A stretch of DNA of 64,000 nucleotides from Luteimonas wenzhouensis (lineage in GTDB: Bacteria > Pseudomonadota > Gammaproteobacteria > Xanthomonadales > Xanthomonadaceae): the NCBI RefSeq assembly GCF_007859305.1, contig NZ_VOHE01000004.1, positions 211,232 to 275,231 on the forward strand, written 5' to 3'. The position numbers and the translations under genes were made by a program. The notes below the pieces were generated by a model. The model was not told the DNA's origin and did not search any database. It saw only the letters and a program-made list of their open reading frames with translations. Of this stretch, positions 7,849-16,717 are shown piece by piece. Each line of letters begins with the position of its first letter. Position 1 is the first letter of the stretch.

Positions 7849-8707
7849 CGCGGCGGCTCCTGCGTTCGTGGCGGAACGCCAGCGGGATCAGGTTGATCGC
7901 CAGCAGGCAGGCGAACGAGGCGGCCAGCATCAGCGCCGCCAGCGCGATCGCGCCGTTGTAGTCGTACTCCTCGAGCCGGATCGTGATCAGCAGCGGCGCG
8001 ATCTCGGTCTGGAACGGCTTGTTGCCGGCGATGAAGATCACCGAGCCGTACTCGCCCAGCGCACGCGCGAAGGCGAGCGAGAACCCGGTCAGCAGCGCCG
8101 GCAGCAGCTCGGGCAGCACCACCCGGCGCAGGGTGGTCAGTCGCGAGGCGCCGAGCGAGGCGGCGGCCTGCTCCTGCTCGTGGCCCAGGGACTCGAGGAT
8201 CGGCTGCACCGTGCGCACCGCGAACGGCAGGCCGATGAACACCAGCGCGATCACGATGCCGGCGGGCTGGTAGGCCACCTGGATGCCGAGCGGCTCCAGG
8301 TACCGGCCGATCCAGCCGGTGGGCGCGTAGATCGCGGTCAGGGCGATGCCGGCGACCGCGGTCGGCAGCGCGAACGGCAGATCGACCAGCGCGTCGAGCA
8401 GGCGCCGGCCGGGGAAGCGGTAGCGCACCAGCACCCAGGCCACCAGTGCGCCGGCGAACAGGGCGACGAGCGCGGCGACGAACGCGGTGCCGAAGCTCAC
8501 CTTCAGCGCCGACTGCACGCGCGGGTCCTTGAGCGCGCGCAGCCAGCCGTCGAGGCCTAGGCCCGTGGCGCGGAAGGTCAGCGCCGCCAGCGGCAGCAGC
8601 ACCACCGCGCCGAGCCAGGCCATGCCGAGGCCGAGGCTGAGGCCGAACCCCGGCAACGGGCGGCGCCAGCGCGGGCGCGACAGGTAGGGAAGGGCGAGCG
8701 TGCTCAT
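7841..8707 (-). CDS. cysT: Sulfate ABC transporter permease CysT
   Basis: A 288-residue inner-membrane permease, partner of CysW in the sulfate/thiosulfate importer (also called CysU). About six hydrophobic segments are visible. The EAA loop reads SLGASRLTTLRRVVLPELLPA, and ARALGEYGSVIFIAGN is the family region near the fifth segment. The ATG at 8707 starts 91 nt after sbp. The stop overlaps the cysW start, consistent with a single mRNA. The C-terminus is basic (RRSRRDG). Confidence 0.93.
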   Translation of the reverse strand: MSTLALPYLSRPRWRRPLPGFGLSLGLGMAWLGAVVLLPLAALTFRATGLGLDGWLRALKDPRVQSALKVSFGTAFVAALVALFAGALVAWVLVRYRFPGRRLLDALVDLPFALPTAVAGIALTAIYAPTGWIGRYLEPLGIQVAYQPAGIVIALVFIGLPFAVRTVQPILESLGHEQEQAAASLGASRLTTLRRVVLPELLPALLTGFSLAFARALGEYGSVIFIAGNKPFQTEIAPLLITIRLEEYDYNGAIALAALMLAASFACLLAINLIPLAFRHERRSRRDG

Positions 8708-8757
8708 CGGTGCGGCGGGTCGGGCTCTCGTGGGGAGGTGGCGAGCATAGGCGGCGG

Positions 8758-8790
8758 GGGGGCGCGGCCGGGAGCGACGGACGCGCCCCC
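8758..8790 (-). promoter_or_regulatory. Intercistronic hairpin between sbp and cysT
   Basis: A perfect 9-bp inverted repeat, GGGGGCGCG at 8758-8766 and CGCGCCCCC at 8782-8790, separated by 15 nt, lies just after the sbp stop codon. There is no T-rich tail. Hairpins in this place after binding-protein genes are known in other ABC operons. They stabilise the upstream message or reduce readthrough, so that the soluble binding protein is made in excess over the permease. That role is inferred here. Confidence 0.5.
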
Positions 8791-8798
8791 GGTCGCGG

Positions 8799-9818
8799 TT
8801 ACGGACCGTAGATCCGGTCGAAGAAGCCGCCGTCGGAGAAGTGCAGCTTCTGCGCCTTCGCCCATCCGCCGAACGCGTTGTCGATGGTCACCAGCGGGAT
8901 CGGCTTGAAGTGCGCGATCGCCGCCGGCGGCAGCAGTTCCGGCCGCGACGGGCGGTAGTGGTTGCGTGCGGCGATCGCCTGGCCCTCGGCCGAATACAGG
9001 TGCTGCAGGTAGGCCTCGGCCAGCTTGCGGGTGCCGCGGCGGTCGACGTTGCCGTCCACCACCGACACCGGCGGCTCGGCCTTGATGCTCAGGCTCGGGA
9101 ACACGATTTCGAAGCGGTCGCGCACGTCCGGGTCGGACAGGGTCAGCAGGGCCTCGTTCTCCCACGCCAGCAGCACATCGCCGATGCCGCGCTCGACGAA
9201 GGTGGTGGTCGAGCCCCGGGCCCCGGTATCGAGCACCGGCACGTTGGCGAACAGCTTCCTGAGGTAGTCGAGCACCAGGTCGGCCTTGCGGTACTCGCGC
9301 GAGGCCCACGCCCATGCGGCCAGGTAGTTCCAGCGCGCGCCGCCGGAGGTCTTGGGATTGGGCGTGATCACGGCGACGCCCGGCCTGGCCAGATCGCCCC
9401 AGTCGCGGATCTGCTTCGGGTTGCCCTTGCGCACCAGGAACACGATGGTCGAGGTATAGGGCGAGCTGTTGTTCGGCAGCCGCGACTGCCAGTCCTTCGG
9501 AATCAGGGTGGTGTTCTCGACGATCGCGTCGATGTCGCCGGACAGGGCGAGGGTGACGACGTCGGCCTCGAGCCCGTCGATCACCGCGCGCGCCTGCTTG
9601 CCGGAGCCGCCGTGCGAGGCGCGCAGGGTCACGTCCTGGCCGGTCTCGGCCTTCCACTTCTTCCTGAACGCCTCGTTGAACTCCGCGTAGAGCTCGCGGG
9701 TCGGGTCGTAGGAGACGTTGAGCAGCTCGAGCTTCTGCGCCCACGCGGTGCCGCTGGCCGCGGACAGGCCGATCAGCAGGGCGACGAGGGTATTCCTGGT
9801 CGTGGTCTTCATGTGCAT
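8799..9818 (-). CDS. sbp: Periplasmic sulfate-binding protein
   Basis: A 339-residue periplasmic solute-binding protein that delivers sulfate to CysTWA. The N-terminal signal peptide is followed by a likely cleavage at AWA-QK (after residue 27). The mature protein starts with the family motif [13 protein letters not shown] and includes [19 protein letters not shown] and [19 protein letters not shown], all typical of Sbp. Two ATGs (9818 and 9812) are possible starts; both give the same signal peptide. It follows the porin gene after 17 nt and is followed by a hairpin and cysT. A thiosulfate-preferring CysP is the alternative, but the motifs fit Sbp better. Confidence 0.92.
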   Translation of the reverse strand: MHMKTTTRNTLVALLIGLSAASGTAWAQKLELLNVSYDPTRELYAEFNEAFRKKWKAETGQDVTLRASHGGSGKQARAVIDGLEADVVTLALSGDIDAIVENTTLIPKDWQSRLPNNSSPYTSTIVFLVRKGNPKQIRDWGDLARPGVAVITPNPKTSGGARWNYLAAWAWASREYRKADLVLDYLRKLFANVPVLDTGARGSTTTFVERGIGDVLLAWENEALLTLSDPDVRDRFEIVFPSLSIKAEPPVSVVDGNVDRRGTRKLAEAYLQHLYSAEGQAIAARNHYRPSRPELLPPAAIAHFKPIPLVTIDNAFGGWAKAQKLHFSDGGFFDRIYGP

Positions 9819-9835
9819 GGTCTCGGAAAGGGGGA

Positions 9836-11305
9836 TCAGAACGCGAACTGGGCGCGCGTGAAGAAGGTTTTCTCGTCCTGCCGGTCGGCGTCACCGGGGC
9901 CGCCGCCGGTGAACGAGGTATGGCCGTAGCTTGCCGCGAGCTTGAGGTGGCCGGTGGGGTACCAGTTCAGGCCCAGGGCCCAGGCGCTGGCTTCGGAGGC
10001 CGAGGCCGACGGCGAGGCGAAGAGCGGGAACGCGGCGTCGTCGACGTCGAGCTCGCCATAGCGGGCGACCAGCTCGAACGCGCCCCAGCCGCCGTCGGCG
10101 CCCGGCGCGAACGGACGGTGGGGCTTCACGCCGCGGTGGCTGGCCTTCTCGCCGGTGACCACCCAGCGGCCGCTGAGGCTCCAGGCCGAGTGGTCGAGCG
10201 AGGCGCGCGCGGCGGTGGCGGTGTCGACCACCTCCTGCTTCGAGCGGATGTACTCACCGAGCAGGCCGACCGGACCGGCGTACCAGTACGCGTGCGGCGA
10301 CCAGCGGGTGTGTTCGCCGTCGGCGACCACGGTGCCGAGGTAGCTGAAGAACGTGGCCTGGCCCTGGGTGCGGTAGCGCGGCAGGAAGCTGTTGCCGGCG
10401 CCTTGCTTGTCGCCGGTGCTGGCGCCGATGCCGAAGCCCAGGCCGGAGAGGGCGCCGTCGCTGCCCTTCCACGGCTCGAAGAGCAACCGGCCGGCGAACT
10501 CGAACTCGCCATCGGGATTGCTGGTCGGGCTGTCGCGCCCGTCCGGGGCGCCGTTGTACACGCCGACCACGTAGTTGACGCGCGACTGTGCCAGTGCGCC
10601 ATGCAGCTGCACGCCGAGGTCGCGGTTGGGCGCCAGCTCGGTCGGGAAGCCGCGTTCGACCAGCGCGATCGCGCCGCCGCCCTGCAGGCGCTCCAGGCCC
10701 ACGGGCCCCTTCACCTTGCCCGCGCGCACGGTGGCGGCCGGGCTGAACTTGAGGTCGACGTAGGCATCGACGATCGAGGCGCTGTCGCCGGCGAACTCGG
10801 GCGTGATCCGGAAGCCGACCAGCTCGCCCCAGCTGCCCTCCAGGGTCGGGCGGATGCGACGCCACAGGAAGGTGTCGTTCTGCGGCCGCTCGTCGTCGTC
10901 GATGAACACGCGGTGGTCGGCCTGGACCAGGGCGCCGAGCTTGAGCTGCACCTTGCCGTCGGCGCTGCGGATCGAGGCGCCCTTGTCGGCGGCGAGGGTG
11001 ATCTCCGGCTGCGGCTTCGGCGCCGGCGCGGGCTGGCTCGCGGCGACCGCCTGCTGGCGGTCGCGCTCGTCCAGGCCCTGCTCGACCGCGCGCAGGCGAC
11101 GGTCGAGTTCGGCCAGCCCGTCGGGCGCGGCGCCGTCCACCGGGGCGATGCCCAGCCGGCGTTCGACGATGCGCAGGCGCTCGGCGATCTGTTCGGGGGT
11201 GGGGGCGGCGTCCTGGGCCATGGTGGTGGCCGGGGCCAGGGCCAGGGCGAGCGCCAGCAGGTGGCGGCGCGGTGGTCTTACGGAGGCGGGGTGGGGCGAT
11301 CGCAT
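9836..11305 (-). CDS. OprO/OprP-type anion porin in the sulfate operon
   Basis: A 489-residue outer-membrane porin of the phosphate-selective porin O/P family. A signal peptide ends near ATTMA-QD (residue 30). A coiled-coil-like segment (about 35-85) contains repeated R/E/Q heptads, then an Ala/Pro linker. The barrel begins with [12 protein letters not shown] and contains [14 protein letters not shown], a hallmark region of this family, and ends in RAQFAF with the terminal aromatic residue needed for outer-membrane assembly. OprP homologues carry phosphate or polyphosphate, but the 17-nt spacing to sbp suggests that this one admits sulfate or another sulfur compound. That specificity is inference. 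Confidence 0.85.
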   Translation of the reverse strand: MRSPHPASVRPPRRHLLALALALAPATTMAQDAAPTPEQIAERLRIVERRLGIAPVDGAAPDGLAELDRRLRAVEQGLDERDRQQAVAASQPAPAPKPQPEITLAADKGASIRSADGKVQLKLGALVQADHRVFIDDDERPQNDTFLWRRIRPTLEGSWGELVGFRITPEFAGDSASIVDAYVDLKFSPAATVRAGKVKGPVGLERLQGGGAIALVERGFPTELAPNRDLGVQLHGALAQSRVNYVVGVYNGAPDGRDSPTSNPDGEFEFAGRLLFEPWKGSDGALSGLGFGIGASTGDKQGAGNSFLPRYRTQGQATFFSYLGTVVADGEHTRWSPHAYWYAGPVGLLGEYIRSKQEVVDTATAARASLDHSAWSLSGRWVVTGEKASHRGVKPHRPFAPGADGGWGAFELVARYGELDVDDAAFPLFASPSASASEASAWALGLNWYPTGHLKLAASYGHTSFTGGGPGDADRQDEKTFFTRAQFAF

Positions 11306-11401
11306 GGCGTTTCCTCGTGGAGTTCTCGGGAAGCGCCTCCGGTCGTCCGGTCGGCACCGTGGATGGGATGGGTGGATGGGCTGCAGGCCGAGGACATGGG
11401 C

Positions 11402-11614
11402 TCAGTCGTTCAGCCGCAGCTTCTGGCTGCGCGTGATCTGCACGATCCGCGACGAGTGCACCACCACCTCAACCTGGCCGTAGGCCAGGTCGCGGACGGC
11501 GTCGAGCACGGCGCGCTCGGCCTCGCTGATCGGATCCCCGCCGCCGCGCGGGTCGGCCGCAGGGGGCGTGGTGGCCGGAACGGCCGGGATGGGGGGGACG
11601 GGGGATCGGCTCAT
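11402..11614 (-). CDS. YezD family small protein (DUF2292)
   Basis: A 70-residue protein. The C-terminal 40 residues (AVLDAVRDLAYGQVEVVVHSSRIVQITRSQKLRL) match the short YezD/DUF2292 pattern, in which a helix precedes a beta strand ending in a QI-x-R-x-EK/QK-like motif. The first 30 residues are a Pro-rich, likely disordered extension. YezD-type genes often occur beside sulfate uptake and cysteine genes in several phyla, but their biochemical role is unknown. Here it sits 25 nt after cysK and 96 nt before the porin gene, inside the sulfur operon. It may be a regulatory or carrier protein for this pathway. Confidence 0.75.
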   Translation of the reverse strand: MSRSPVPPIPAVPATTPPAADPRGGGDPISEAERAVLDAVRDLAYGQVEVVVHSSRIVQITRSQKLRLND

Positions 11615-11639
11615 GGTGGCGATGCCCGTGGGGTGGGGA

Positions 11640-12617
11640 TCAGGCGGCGTCCCGCGCGCCGTCCAGGCCGGCCAGCCAGTCGTCGTCCGAGCCCTCGTTG
11701 AGATGCGAGAACAGCGGCGTCGAGAAGTAGCGCTCGCCGGTATCGGGCAGGGTGGCCAGCAGCACCGAGCCTTCCGGCGCGCCGGCCGCGACCTTCAGCG
11801 CCGCGGCCACGGTGGCGCCGGCCGAGATGCCGACGAAGATGCCTTCCTCGGTGGCGAGGCGGCGCGCGGTGTCGATCGCCTCGTCGTCGGTCACCGGGAC
11901 CAGCTCGTCGTGCACGTCGCGGTTGAGCACCTCGGGCAGGAAGTCCGGGGTCCAGCCCTGGATCTTGTGCGGCGCCCACTCCTTGCCGCCCAGCAGCGAG
12001 GCGGCGGTCGGCTCGGTGGCGATGATCTTCACCTCCGGGCGCGCGACCTTGAGCACCTCGCCCACGCCGGTGAGGGTGCCGCCGGTGCCCCAGCCGCTGA
12101 CGAAGTAGTCCAGGCGCCGGCCGGCGAAGTCGCGCAGGATCTCGGCCGCGGTGGTCTGCCGGTGGTAGGCCGGGTTGGCCGGGTTGGCGAACTGCGAGGC
12201 CAGGAACCAGCCATGCTTCTCTGCCAGCTCGCGCGCCTTCTTCACCATCCCGGTGCCGCGCTCGGCGGCCGGGGTCAGGATCACCTTGGCGCCGTAGGCG
12301 CGCATCAGCTTGCGGCGCTCGATCGAGAAGGTCTCCACCATCACCGCCACGAACCGGTAGCCGCGCGCGGCCGCCACCTGGGCCAGGGCCACGCCGGTGT
12401 TGCCCGAGGTCGCTTCGACGATGGTGTCGCCGGGCTTGAGCAGGCCGCGCTGTTCGGCGTCGAGCACGATCGCCAGCGCCAGGCGGTCCTTCACCGAGCC
12501 GCCGGGGTTGAACGATTCGGCCTTGGCATACACGGTGGCGTGCGCGGGCGCGATGCGGTGCAGCTTGACGATCGGCGTGTTGCCGATGGTGTCGACGATG
12601 CTGTCGTAGATGGCCAT
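11640..12617 (-). CDS. cysK: Cysteine synthase A (O-acetylserine sulfhydrylase)
   Basis: A 325-residue PLP enzyme that makes L-cysteine from O-acetylserine and sulfide. The PLP lysine lies in FNPGGSVKDRLA (about residues 37-48). The substrate loop is EATSGNTGVALA, and the phosphate-binding GTGGTLTG follows in the second half. The length matches CysK (about 320). It lies 27 nt after cysG and 25 nt before yezD, so it is in the same operon. The late motifs favour the CysK over the CysM type, but substrate preference cannot be set from sequence alone. Confidence 0.92.
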   Translation of the reverse strand: MAIYDSIVDTIGNTPIVKLHRIAPAHATVYAKAESFNPGGSVKDRLALAIVLDAEQRGLLKPGDTIVEATSGNTGVALAQVAAARGYRFVAVMVETFSIERRKLMRAYGAKVILTPAAERGTGMVKKARELAEKHGWFLASQFANPANPAYHRQTTAAEILRDFAGRRLDYFVSGWGTGGTLTGVGEVLKVARPEVKIIATEPTAASLLGGKEWAPHKIQGWTPDFLPEVLNRDVHDELVPVTDDEAIDTARRLATEEGIFVGISAGATVAAALKVAAGAPEGSVLLATLPDTGERYFSTPLFSHLNEGSDDDWLAGLDGARDAA

Positions 12618-12644
12618 GGTGGTTCCTCGGTGCGGGTGGAACGG

Positions 12645-14084
12645 TCAGGCGGCGTCCGCGAGCGGGGTCGCGGGAGCGCCGAGCGGGGCGGCGCCAAACC
12701 AGTGCAGGTCGCCGGCCAGCGCGGCCACCTCGCCGACGATCAGCAGGGCAGGCGACTGTACGGCGTGCCGCCGCGCCAGGTGTGACAATTCGGTTAGCCG
12801 GCCGCGAACGACGCGTTGTTCCGGGCGGGTGCCGTTCTCGACCAGCGCGAACGGGGTGTCGGGCGCGCGGCCGTGGGCCAGCAGCCGCGCCTGGACCAGC
12901 TCCAGTCGGGCCGCGCCCATGTAGAAGGCGAGGGTCTGGCGGTCGCGGGCCAGCGCGGCCCAGTCCAGGGTGTCCTCCGGCCCCTGGCAATGGGCGGTGA
13001 CCAGGCGCACCGACTGCGCGTGGTCGCGGTGCGTGAGCGGGATGCCGGCGTACGCCGCGCAGGCCGCCGCGGCGGTGATCCCGGGCACCACCTCGTAGTC
13101 GATGCCCGCCGCGCGCAGCGCCTGGAGCTCTTCGCCGCCGCGGCCGAACACGAACGGGTCGCCACCCTTGAGCCGGACCACGTGGCGGCCGGCGGTCGCA
13201 TGCTCGACCATCAGCGCGTGGATCCGCTCCTGCGGCACGGCATGGTGGCCGGCCCGCTTGCCGACCTCGATCCGGAGCGCGTCGCGACGGGCCAGTGCCA
13301 GCACCTCGGCGCTGACCAGGCGGTCGTGCAGGATCACGTCGGCGTCGTTCAGCAGCCGCAGGGCGCGCAGGGTGAGCAGGCCGGCATCGCCGGGGCCGGC
13401 GCCGACCAGGGCCACCCGGCCGCGGGCCGGTGCGTCGGGGGCGTCGAGCGCACGCTCGAGCTCGCGCGCGGCCTCGATGTGGCGGCCGCGACGCAGCAGC
13501 CCCGGCAGCGGGCCGGACAGCAGCCGCGCGACCGCGCGCCGGCGCGCGTCGGCGTCCGGCCAGCGCGCGAGCAGCCGCGCGCGCTGGCGCGCCAGCAGCG
13601 CGGCCAGCGCGCCCAGCGAGTGGTCGAACTGGCGTTCGAGCTGCTCGCGCACCAGCCGCGCCAGCATCGGCGCACCGCCGCCGCTGGAGATCGCGACCTG
13701 CAGCGGGCCGCGCTCGACCCGCGCCGGCAGGTGCACCCGCGCAAGTTCCGCGTCGTCGACCACGTTCACCCACACCCGGCGCGCCTGGCCGGCCTCGGCC
13801 ACGGCACGGTTGACCTGCGGGTCGTCGGTGGCGGCGATTGCCAGCCAGGCGTCGTCCAGCGCCTCCGGGGCGAACGTCCCCGCGCGGTGGTCGATGCGCC
13901 CATCGGCCGCCAGGGGTGCGAGCGCCCCGCCGAGTGCCGGGGCAACCACGACGATGCGCGCGCCGGTGCCCAGCAGGGCCTCGACCTTGCGCGCCGCGAC
14001 CAGCCCGCCGCCGACCACCACGACGGTCCGGTCGCGCAGGTCGGCGAAGAGCGGGAACAGCCGATTGTGGTCGGACTCGGGCAT
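12645..14084 (-). CDS. cysG: Siroheme synthase (multifunctional CysG)
   Basis: A 479-residue protein that turns uroporphyrinogen III into siroheme, the prosthetic group of sulfite and nitrite reductases. The N-terminal dehydrogenase/ferrochelatase domain (about 1-210) has the NAD-binding GGGLVAARK and the serine-containing loop [13 protein letters not shown]. The C-terminal SAM-dependent methyltransferase domain (about 218-460) has [19 protein letters not shown] and [15 protein letters not shown]. Placement at the head of the sulfur operon ties it to sulfite reduction. The sulfite reductase itself is not in the window. Translation begins 225 nt from the divergent cysB. Confidence 0.93.
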   Translation of the reverse strand: MPESDHNRLFPLFADLRDRTVVVVGGGLVAARKVEALLGTGARIVVVAPALGGALAPLAADGRIDHRAGTFAPEALDDAWLAIAATDDPQVNRAVAEAGQARRVWVNVVDDAELARVHLPARVERGPLQVAISSGGGAPMLARLVREQLERQFDHSLGALAALLARQRARLLARWPDADARRRAVARLLSGPLPGLLRRGRHIEAARELERALDAPDAPARGRVALVGAGPGDAGLLTLRALRLLNDADVILHDRLVSAEVLALARRDALRIEVGKRAGHHAVPQERIHALMVEHATAGRHVVRLKGGDPFVFGRGGEELQALRAAGIDYEVVPGITAAAACAAYAGIPLTHRDHAQSVRLVTAHCQGPEDTLDWAALARDRQTLAFYMGAARLELVQARLLAHGRAPDTPFALVENGTRPEQRVVRGRLTELSHLARRHAVQSPALLIVGEVAALAGDLHWFGAAPLGAPATPLADAA

Positions 14085-14171
14085 CTGGAGTGGCGGGGAT
14101 GGCAGGCGGGAGCGTGGAGCACGACGCTAGCGACTGCGGGGCGGCCGGCGGAAATGGCGACGCGTGCTGCT

Positions 14172-14192
14172 CTTATGCCGCAAAGGCATAAG
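14172..14192. promoter_or_regulatory. LysR-type operator candidate in the cysG-cysB intergenic region
   Basis: A perfect 8-bp inverted repeat, CTTATGCC and GGCATAAG, separated by GCAAA. The core reads T-N11-A, the canonical pattern for LysR-family regulators. It stands out for its A+T content in an otherwise very G+C-rich region and lies about 90 nt upstream of cysG. CysB is encoded next door, so this is the most likely binding site for controlling the sulfur operon or cysB itself. The assignment is inference. Confidence 0.6.
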
Positions 14193-14245
14193 CCCGGCCG
14201 GCCGCGTGGACAGGCGGGCCGGGCGGCGGCTATGATCCACCAATC

Positions 14246-14271
14246 CATCTTTCAATCGCGATGGAAAGATG
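14246..14271. promoter_or_regulatory. Second inverted repeat upstream of cysB
   Basis: A perfect 8-bp inverted repeat, CATCTTTC at 14246-14253 and GAAAGATG at 14264-14271, separated by 10 nt. It ends 38 nt before the cysB start. It may be a second regulator site (autorepression of cysB) or the stem of an mRNA leader hairpin. The sequence alone does not decide between them. Confidence 0.5.
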
Positions 14272-14309
14272 AAGTTGCGGCGGAAACCAGCGCCGCGGGA
14301 CCGCTCCGG

Positions 14310-15293
14310 ATGACCCTGACCCAGCTGCGCTATCTCGTTGCGATCGTCGACGCCGGGCTCAACATCACGCTGGCGGCCGAGCGCGTGCACGCGACCCAGC
14401 CGGGCCTGTCCAAGCAGCTCAAGCAGCTCGAGGACGAGCTGGGCTTCCAGCTGTTCGTGCGCAAGGGACGCAGCCTGGACGGGATCGCCCCCGCGGGGCG
14501 CAAGGTGATCGAGCACGCGCGCCGGGTCCTGGCCGAGGTCGCCAACATCCGCAGCTACGCTGCCAACGAGCGCGGCGAGCACAGCGGCCGCCTGCTGCTG
14601 GCCACCACCCATACCCAGGCCCGCTACGTGCTGCCACCGGCGATCGCGGGCGTGCGGCGCGAGTACCCGCAGGTGGACGTGGACCTGCAGGCAGCCAGCG
14701 ACGCCGAAGTGCTGCAGCTGCTCAAGGACGGCGCCGACCTGGCGGTGATCAGCACCGCCGGCGGCACCCCCGAGGGCGGGCTGGCGGTGCCGCTGTACAC
14801 CTGGCGCCGGGTGCTGCTGCTGCAGGCCACGCATCCGCTGGCCGGCCTCGACCGCGCGCCCACCCTGGCCGAACTGGCCCGCCACCCGCTGATCAGCTAC
14901 GAGTCCTCGACCCGGCCCGACTCCTCGATGCGGCGCGCTTTCGCCGCCGCCGGGGTCGAACCGCAGCTGGCGATGACCGCGCGCGACGCCAACCTGATCA
15001 AGACCTACGTGCGCGCCGGGCTGGGCGCGGGCCTGCTGGCGGAGATGGCGGTCGGTCCGCGCGAGGACCAGGACCTGCGGATCCTGCCGGCGCCGGCGGA
15101 GATCCCCGAGTGCATCACCTGGGCGGTGATCCCGCGCGGCCGGGTGCTGCGCGAGTACGCGCTGCACCTGCTGCACCTGGTGGCGCCACAGATCGACCGG
15201 CGCGACCTGCGCCGGGTGCTGGAAGGCAACCTGGAGGCGGACTGGCCGGCGCCCCCGGGCTGGCAGGACCTGAGCCAGCCGATCACGTTCTAG
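14310..15293 (+). CDS. cysB: LysR-family transcriptional regulator CysB
   Basis: A 327-residue LysR-type regulator. CysB activates sulfate uptake and cysteine genes when N-acetylserine or O-acetylserine signals sulfur limitation. The N-terminal winged helix (residues 1-60) has TLTQLRYLVAIVDAG and ATQPGLSKQLKQLEDELG. The effector domain carries ATTHTQARYVLPPAI, a stretch close to that of known CysB proteins, and DANLIKTYVRAGLGAGLLAEMAV. The ATG at 14310 begins the standard MTLTQLRY start; an in-frame ATG further upstream would add a non-homologous segment across an inverted repeat. It faces away from cysG and the rest of the sulfur genes, a classical divergent arrangement. Confidence 0.93.
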   Translation: MTLTQLRYLVAIVDAGLNITLAAERVHATQPGLSKQLKQLEDELGFQLFVRKGRSLDGIAPAGRKVIEHARRVLAEVANIRSYAANERGEHSGRLLLATTHTQARYVLPPAIAGVRREYPQVDVDLQAASDAEVLQLLKDGADLAVISTAGGTPEGGLAVPLYTWRRVLLLQATHPLAGLDRAPTLAELARHPLISYESSTRPDSSMRRAFAAAGVEPQLAMTARDANLIKTYVRAGLGAGLLAEMAVGPREDQDLRILPAPAEIPECITWAVIPRGRVLREYALHLLHLVAPQIDRRDLRRVLEGNLEADWPAPPGWQDLSQPITF

Positions 15294-15342
15294 GCCCGGT
15301 CGCGGCGCGCGCCGGCTGCGCGGGGCGCGCGCGGGCGCGCGA

Positions 15343-15546
15343 TCACGCCTCGACGGCGGAGATGTAGGCGCCGGTGCTGACGATCTGGAAGGTCTCGCTG
15401 TCGACCCGGCGCACCGGGCTGCCGTCCTCGAGCGTGTAGACCATGCGCGCGCCGCCGTGGGCGTCCTCGCCCTCGGCCGCTTCCAGGCGCTGGATCACGC
15501 GGTGTTCGTTCCCCGCCTCGTCGCGGGCATAGAGGATCCGGGTCAT
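15343..15546 (-). CDS. Small protein of unknown function (67 aa)
   Basis: A 67-residue acidic soluble protein without signal peptide or membrane segment. No family is recognised. It contains a strand-rich pattern: VIQRLEAAEGEDAHGG, then MVYTLEDGSPVRRVDSETFQIV, consistent with a small beta fold. The ATG at 15546 is preceded by GGAGG at an 8-nt spacing, which supports translation. It is divergent from the flavin-binding stress protein gene at 15710 and convergent with cysB, with 49 nt between stops. It is probably a real lineage-specific gene. Confidence 0.6.
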   Translation of the reverse strand: MTRILYARDEAGNEHRVIQRLEAAEGEDAHGGARMVYTLEDGSPVRRVDSETFQIVSTGAYISAVEA

Positions 15547-15709
15547 GCAATGGCCTCCGTGGAGCCGATGGCCACACGCTAGCCGCGCGCGCGGAGCCTT
15601 GCGTGAAGGATTCACCAAGGCGTCGTTAACACAGTGCCCGTCCGGACCTTCACGGCGCTCGCGCAGGCACCGCGGCCACACTGCGCGTCCCGTTTGCAGG
15701 AGCAGGCCC

Positions 15710-16237
15710 ATGGCGACGCCCGAGGAACTCGAACACCTGGCCAGGCTGATGGAGAAGATCGACATCGCCATGCTGACCACGCGCGGCGGCGACGGTCGCC
15801 TCTACAGCCGCCCGCTGTCCACCCAGTGCGCCGACTTCAACGGCGAACGGGTGTGGTTCATGACCTCCGCCGCAACGCCCAAGGTCGCGGAGATCGAGCA
15901 GCATCCGGCGGTCAACGTCGCCTATGCCTCGGCCGATGCCAATACCTACCTCTCGGTCGCCGGGCAGGCGCGCGTGGTGCGCGACCGGGCGCTGATCGAG
16001 CGCTTCTGGAACGATGCGATGAAGGCCTTCTTCCCCGGTGGCAAGGACGACCCGAACCTGGTGCTGATCGAGGTCGCGGTCGAGACCGTCGAGTACTGGG
16101 ACGGCCCCGGCAGCTGGATCGGCAAGGCCGCCGCCTTCGCGGTGGCCCGGGTCACCGGCGACGACGAGGCCCTGGGGGAGAACCGGATCGTGGACCTGCG
16201 CAGCGGCGTGACCCGGGAACCGCCGGGCGGCCGCTAG
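15710..16237 (+). CDS. Pyridoxamine 5'-phosphate oxidase-fold general stress protein
   Basis: A 175-residue protein with the split beta-barrel of FMN-binding pyridoxamine-phosphate oxidase-like proteins. It is of the GsiB/Ydag general stress protein 26 type, which bind FMN or FAD. Seen are EHLARLMEKIDIAMLTT, GRLYSRPLSTQ, VWFMTSAATPKVAEI and VNVAYASADANTYLSV, then a WNDAMKAFFPGGKDDPNLVL segment typical of this subgroup. The start follows AGGAGCAGGCCC, a good ribosome-binding site. True PNPOx activity is unlikely; a redox or stress role is more probable. The 3' end overlaps the convergent GFA gene by 4 nt. Confidence 0.85.
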   Translation: MATPEELEHLARLMEKIDIAMLTTRGGDGRLYSRPLSTQCADFNGERVWFMTSAATPKVAEIEQHPAVNVAYASADANTYLSVAGQARVVRDRALIERFWNDAMKAFFPGGKDDPNLVLIEVAVETVEYWDGPGSWIGKAAAFAVARVTGDDEALGENRIVDLRSGVTREPPGGR

Positions 16238-16680
16238 AGCCAGCCGGCGTGCGCCGGGATGGCCTCCCAGTCGTCGTTGGCGCCGTCTTCGAGCCGCACC
16301 GGGGCGCGGTCCAGCGCCTCGAACGGCACGTCGTCCAGGCGGGCCACGTTGACGCACACGAAGGGTCCGCCCATCACCTCGAAGTCGGCGCGGCTGAAGG
16401 TGGTGGTGCCGCAGTTGCGGCAGAAGCAGTGCTCGATCGTGCCGCTGCCGAAGCGGTAGCGGCCGAGGCCGGCGCCTTCGAGCAGTTCGAAGGCCTCGGC
16501 CGGCACGTGCGCCTTCCAGATGCGGGTCTTGCGGCAGTAGCTGCAGGTGCAGCGCAGGTTGGTGGCGTACCAGGGGCCGGGCCGCAGCTGCGGTGAGCGT
16601 TCGCCCTGCGGCGCGAGGTCGAGCGTGCAGCGGAACCTGACCTGGCCGCAGTGGCAGCTGCCGTGGCGCGTCTCCAGCAT
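16234..16680 (-). CDS. GFA family (CENP-V/GFA) zinc protein
   Basis: A 148-residue protein of the glutathione-dependent formaldehyde-activating (GFA/CENP-V) fold, which binds two zinc ions. The cysteine clusters CHCGQVRFRC (residues 9-18), CTCSYCRK (around 52-59) and CFCRNCGTTTFS (around 87-98) match the family pattern. The start at MLETRHGSCHCG was preferred over an in-frame ATG 30 nt upstream because it fits the normal N-terminus. Most members are not proven formaldehyde enzymes, so function is left open. Its stop overlaps that of the upstream convergent gene by 4 nt. Confidence 0.85.
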   Translation of the reverse strand: MLETRHGSCHCGQVRFRCTLDLAPQGERSPQLRPGPWYATNLRCTCSYCRKTRIWKAHVPAEAFELLEGAGLGRYRFGSGTIEHCFCRNCGTTTFSRADFEVMGGPFVCVNVARLDDVPFEALDRAPVRLEDGANDDWEAIPAHAGWL

Positions 16681-16717
16681 GGGTGTTGCTCCGTCGTGGT
16701 CCTGCCCCACGACGAAC

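Noticed and set aside
3715-7896. A 1393-codon open frame on the plus strand
   Set aside because: It crosses xanB and the antisense of cysA and cysW, is Arg/Ala/Gly-rich and has no domain. In very G+C-rich DNA stop codons are rare, so such frames arise by chance.
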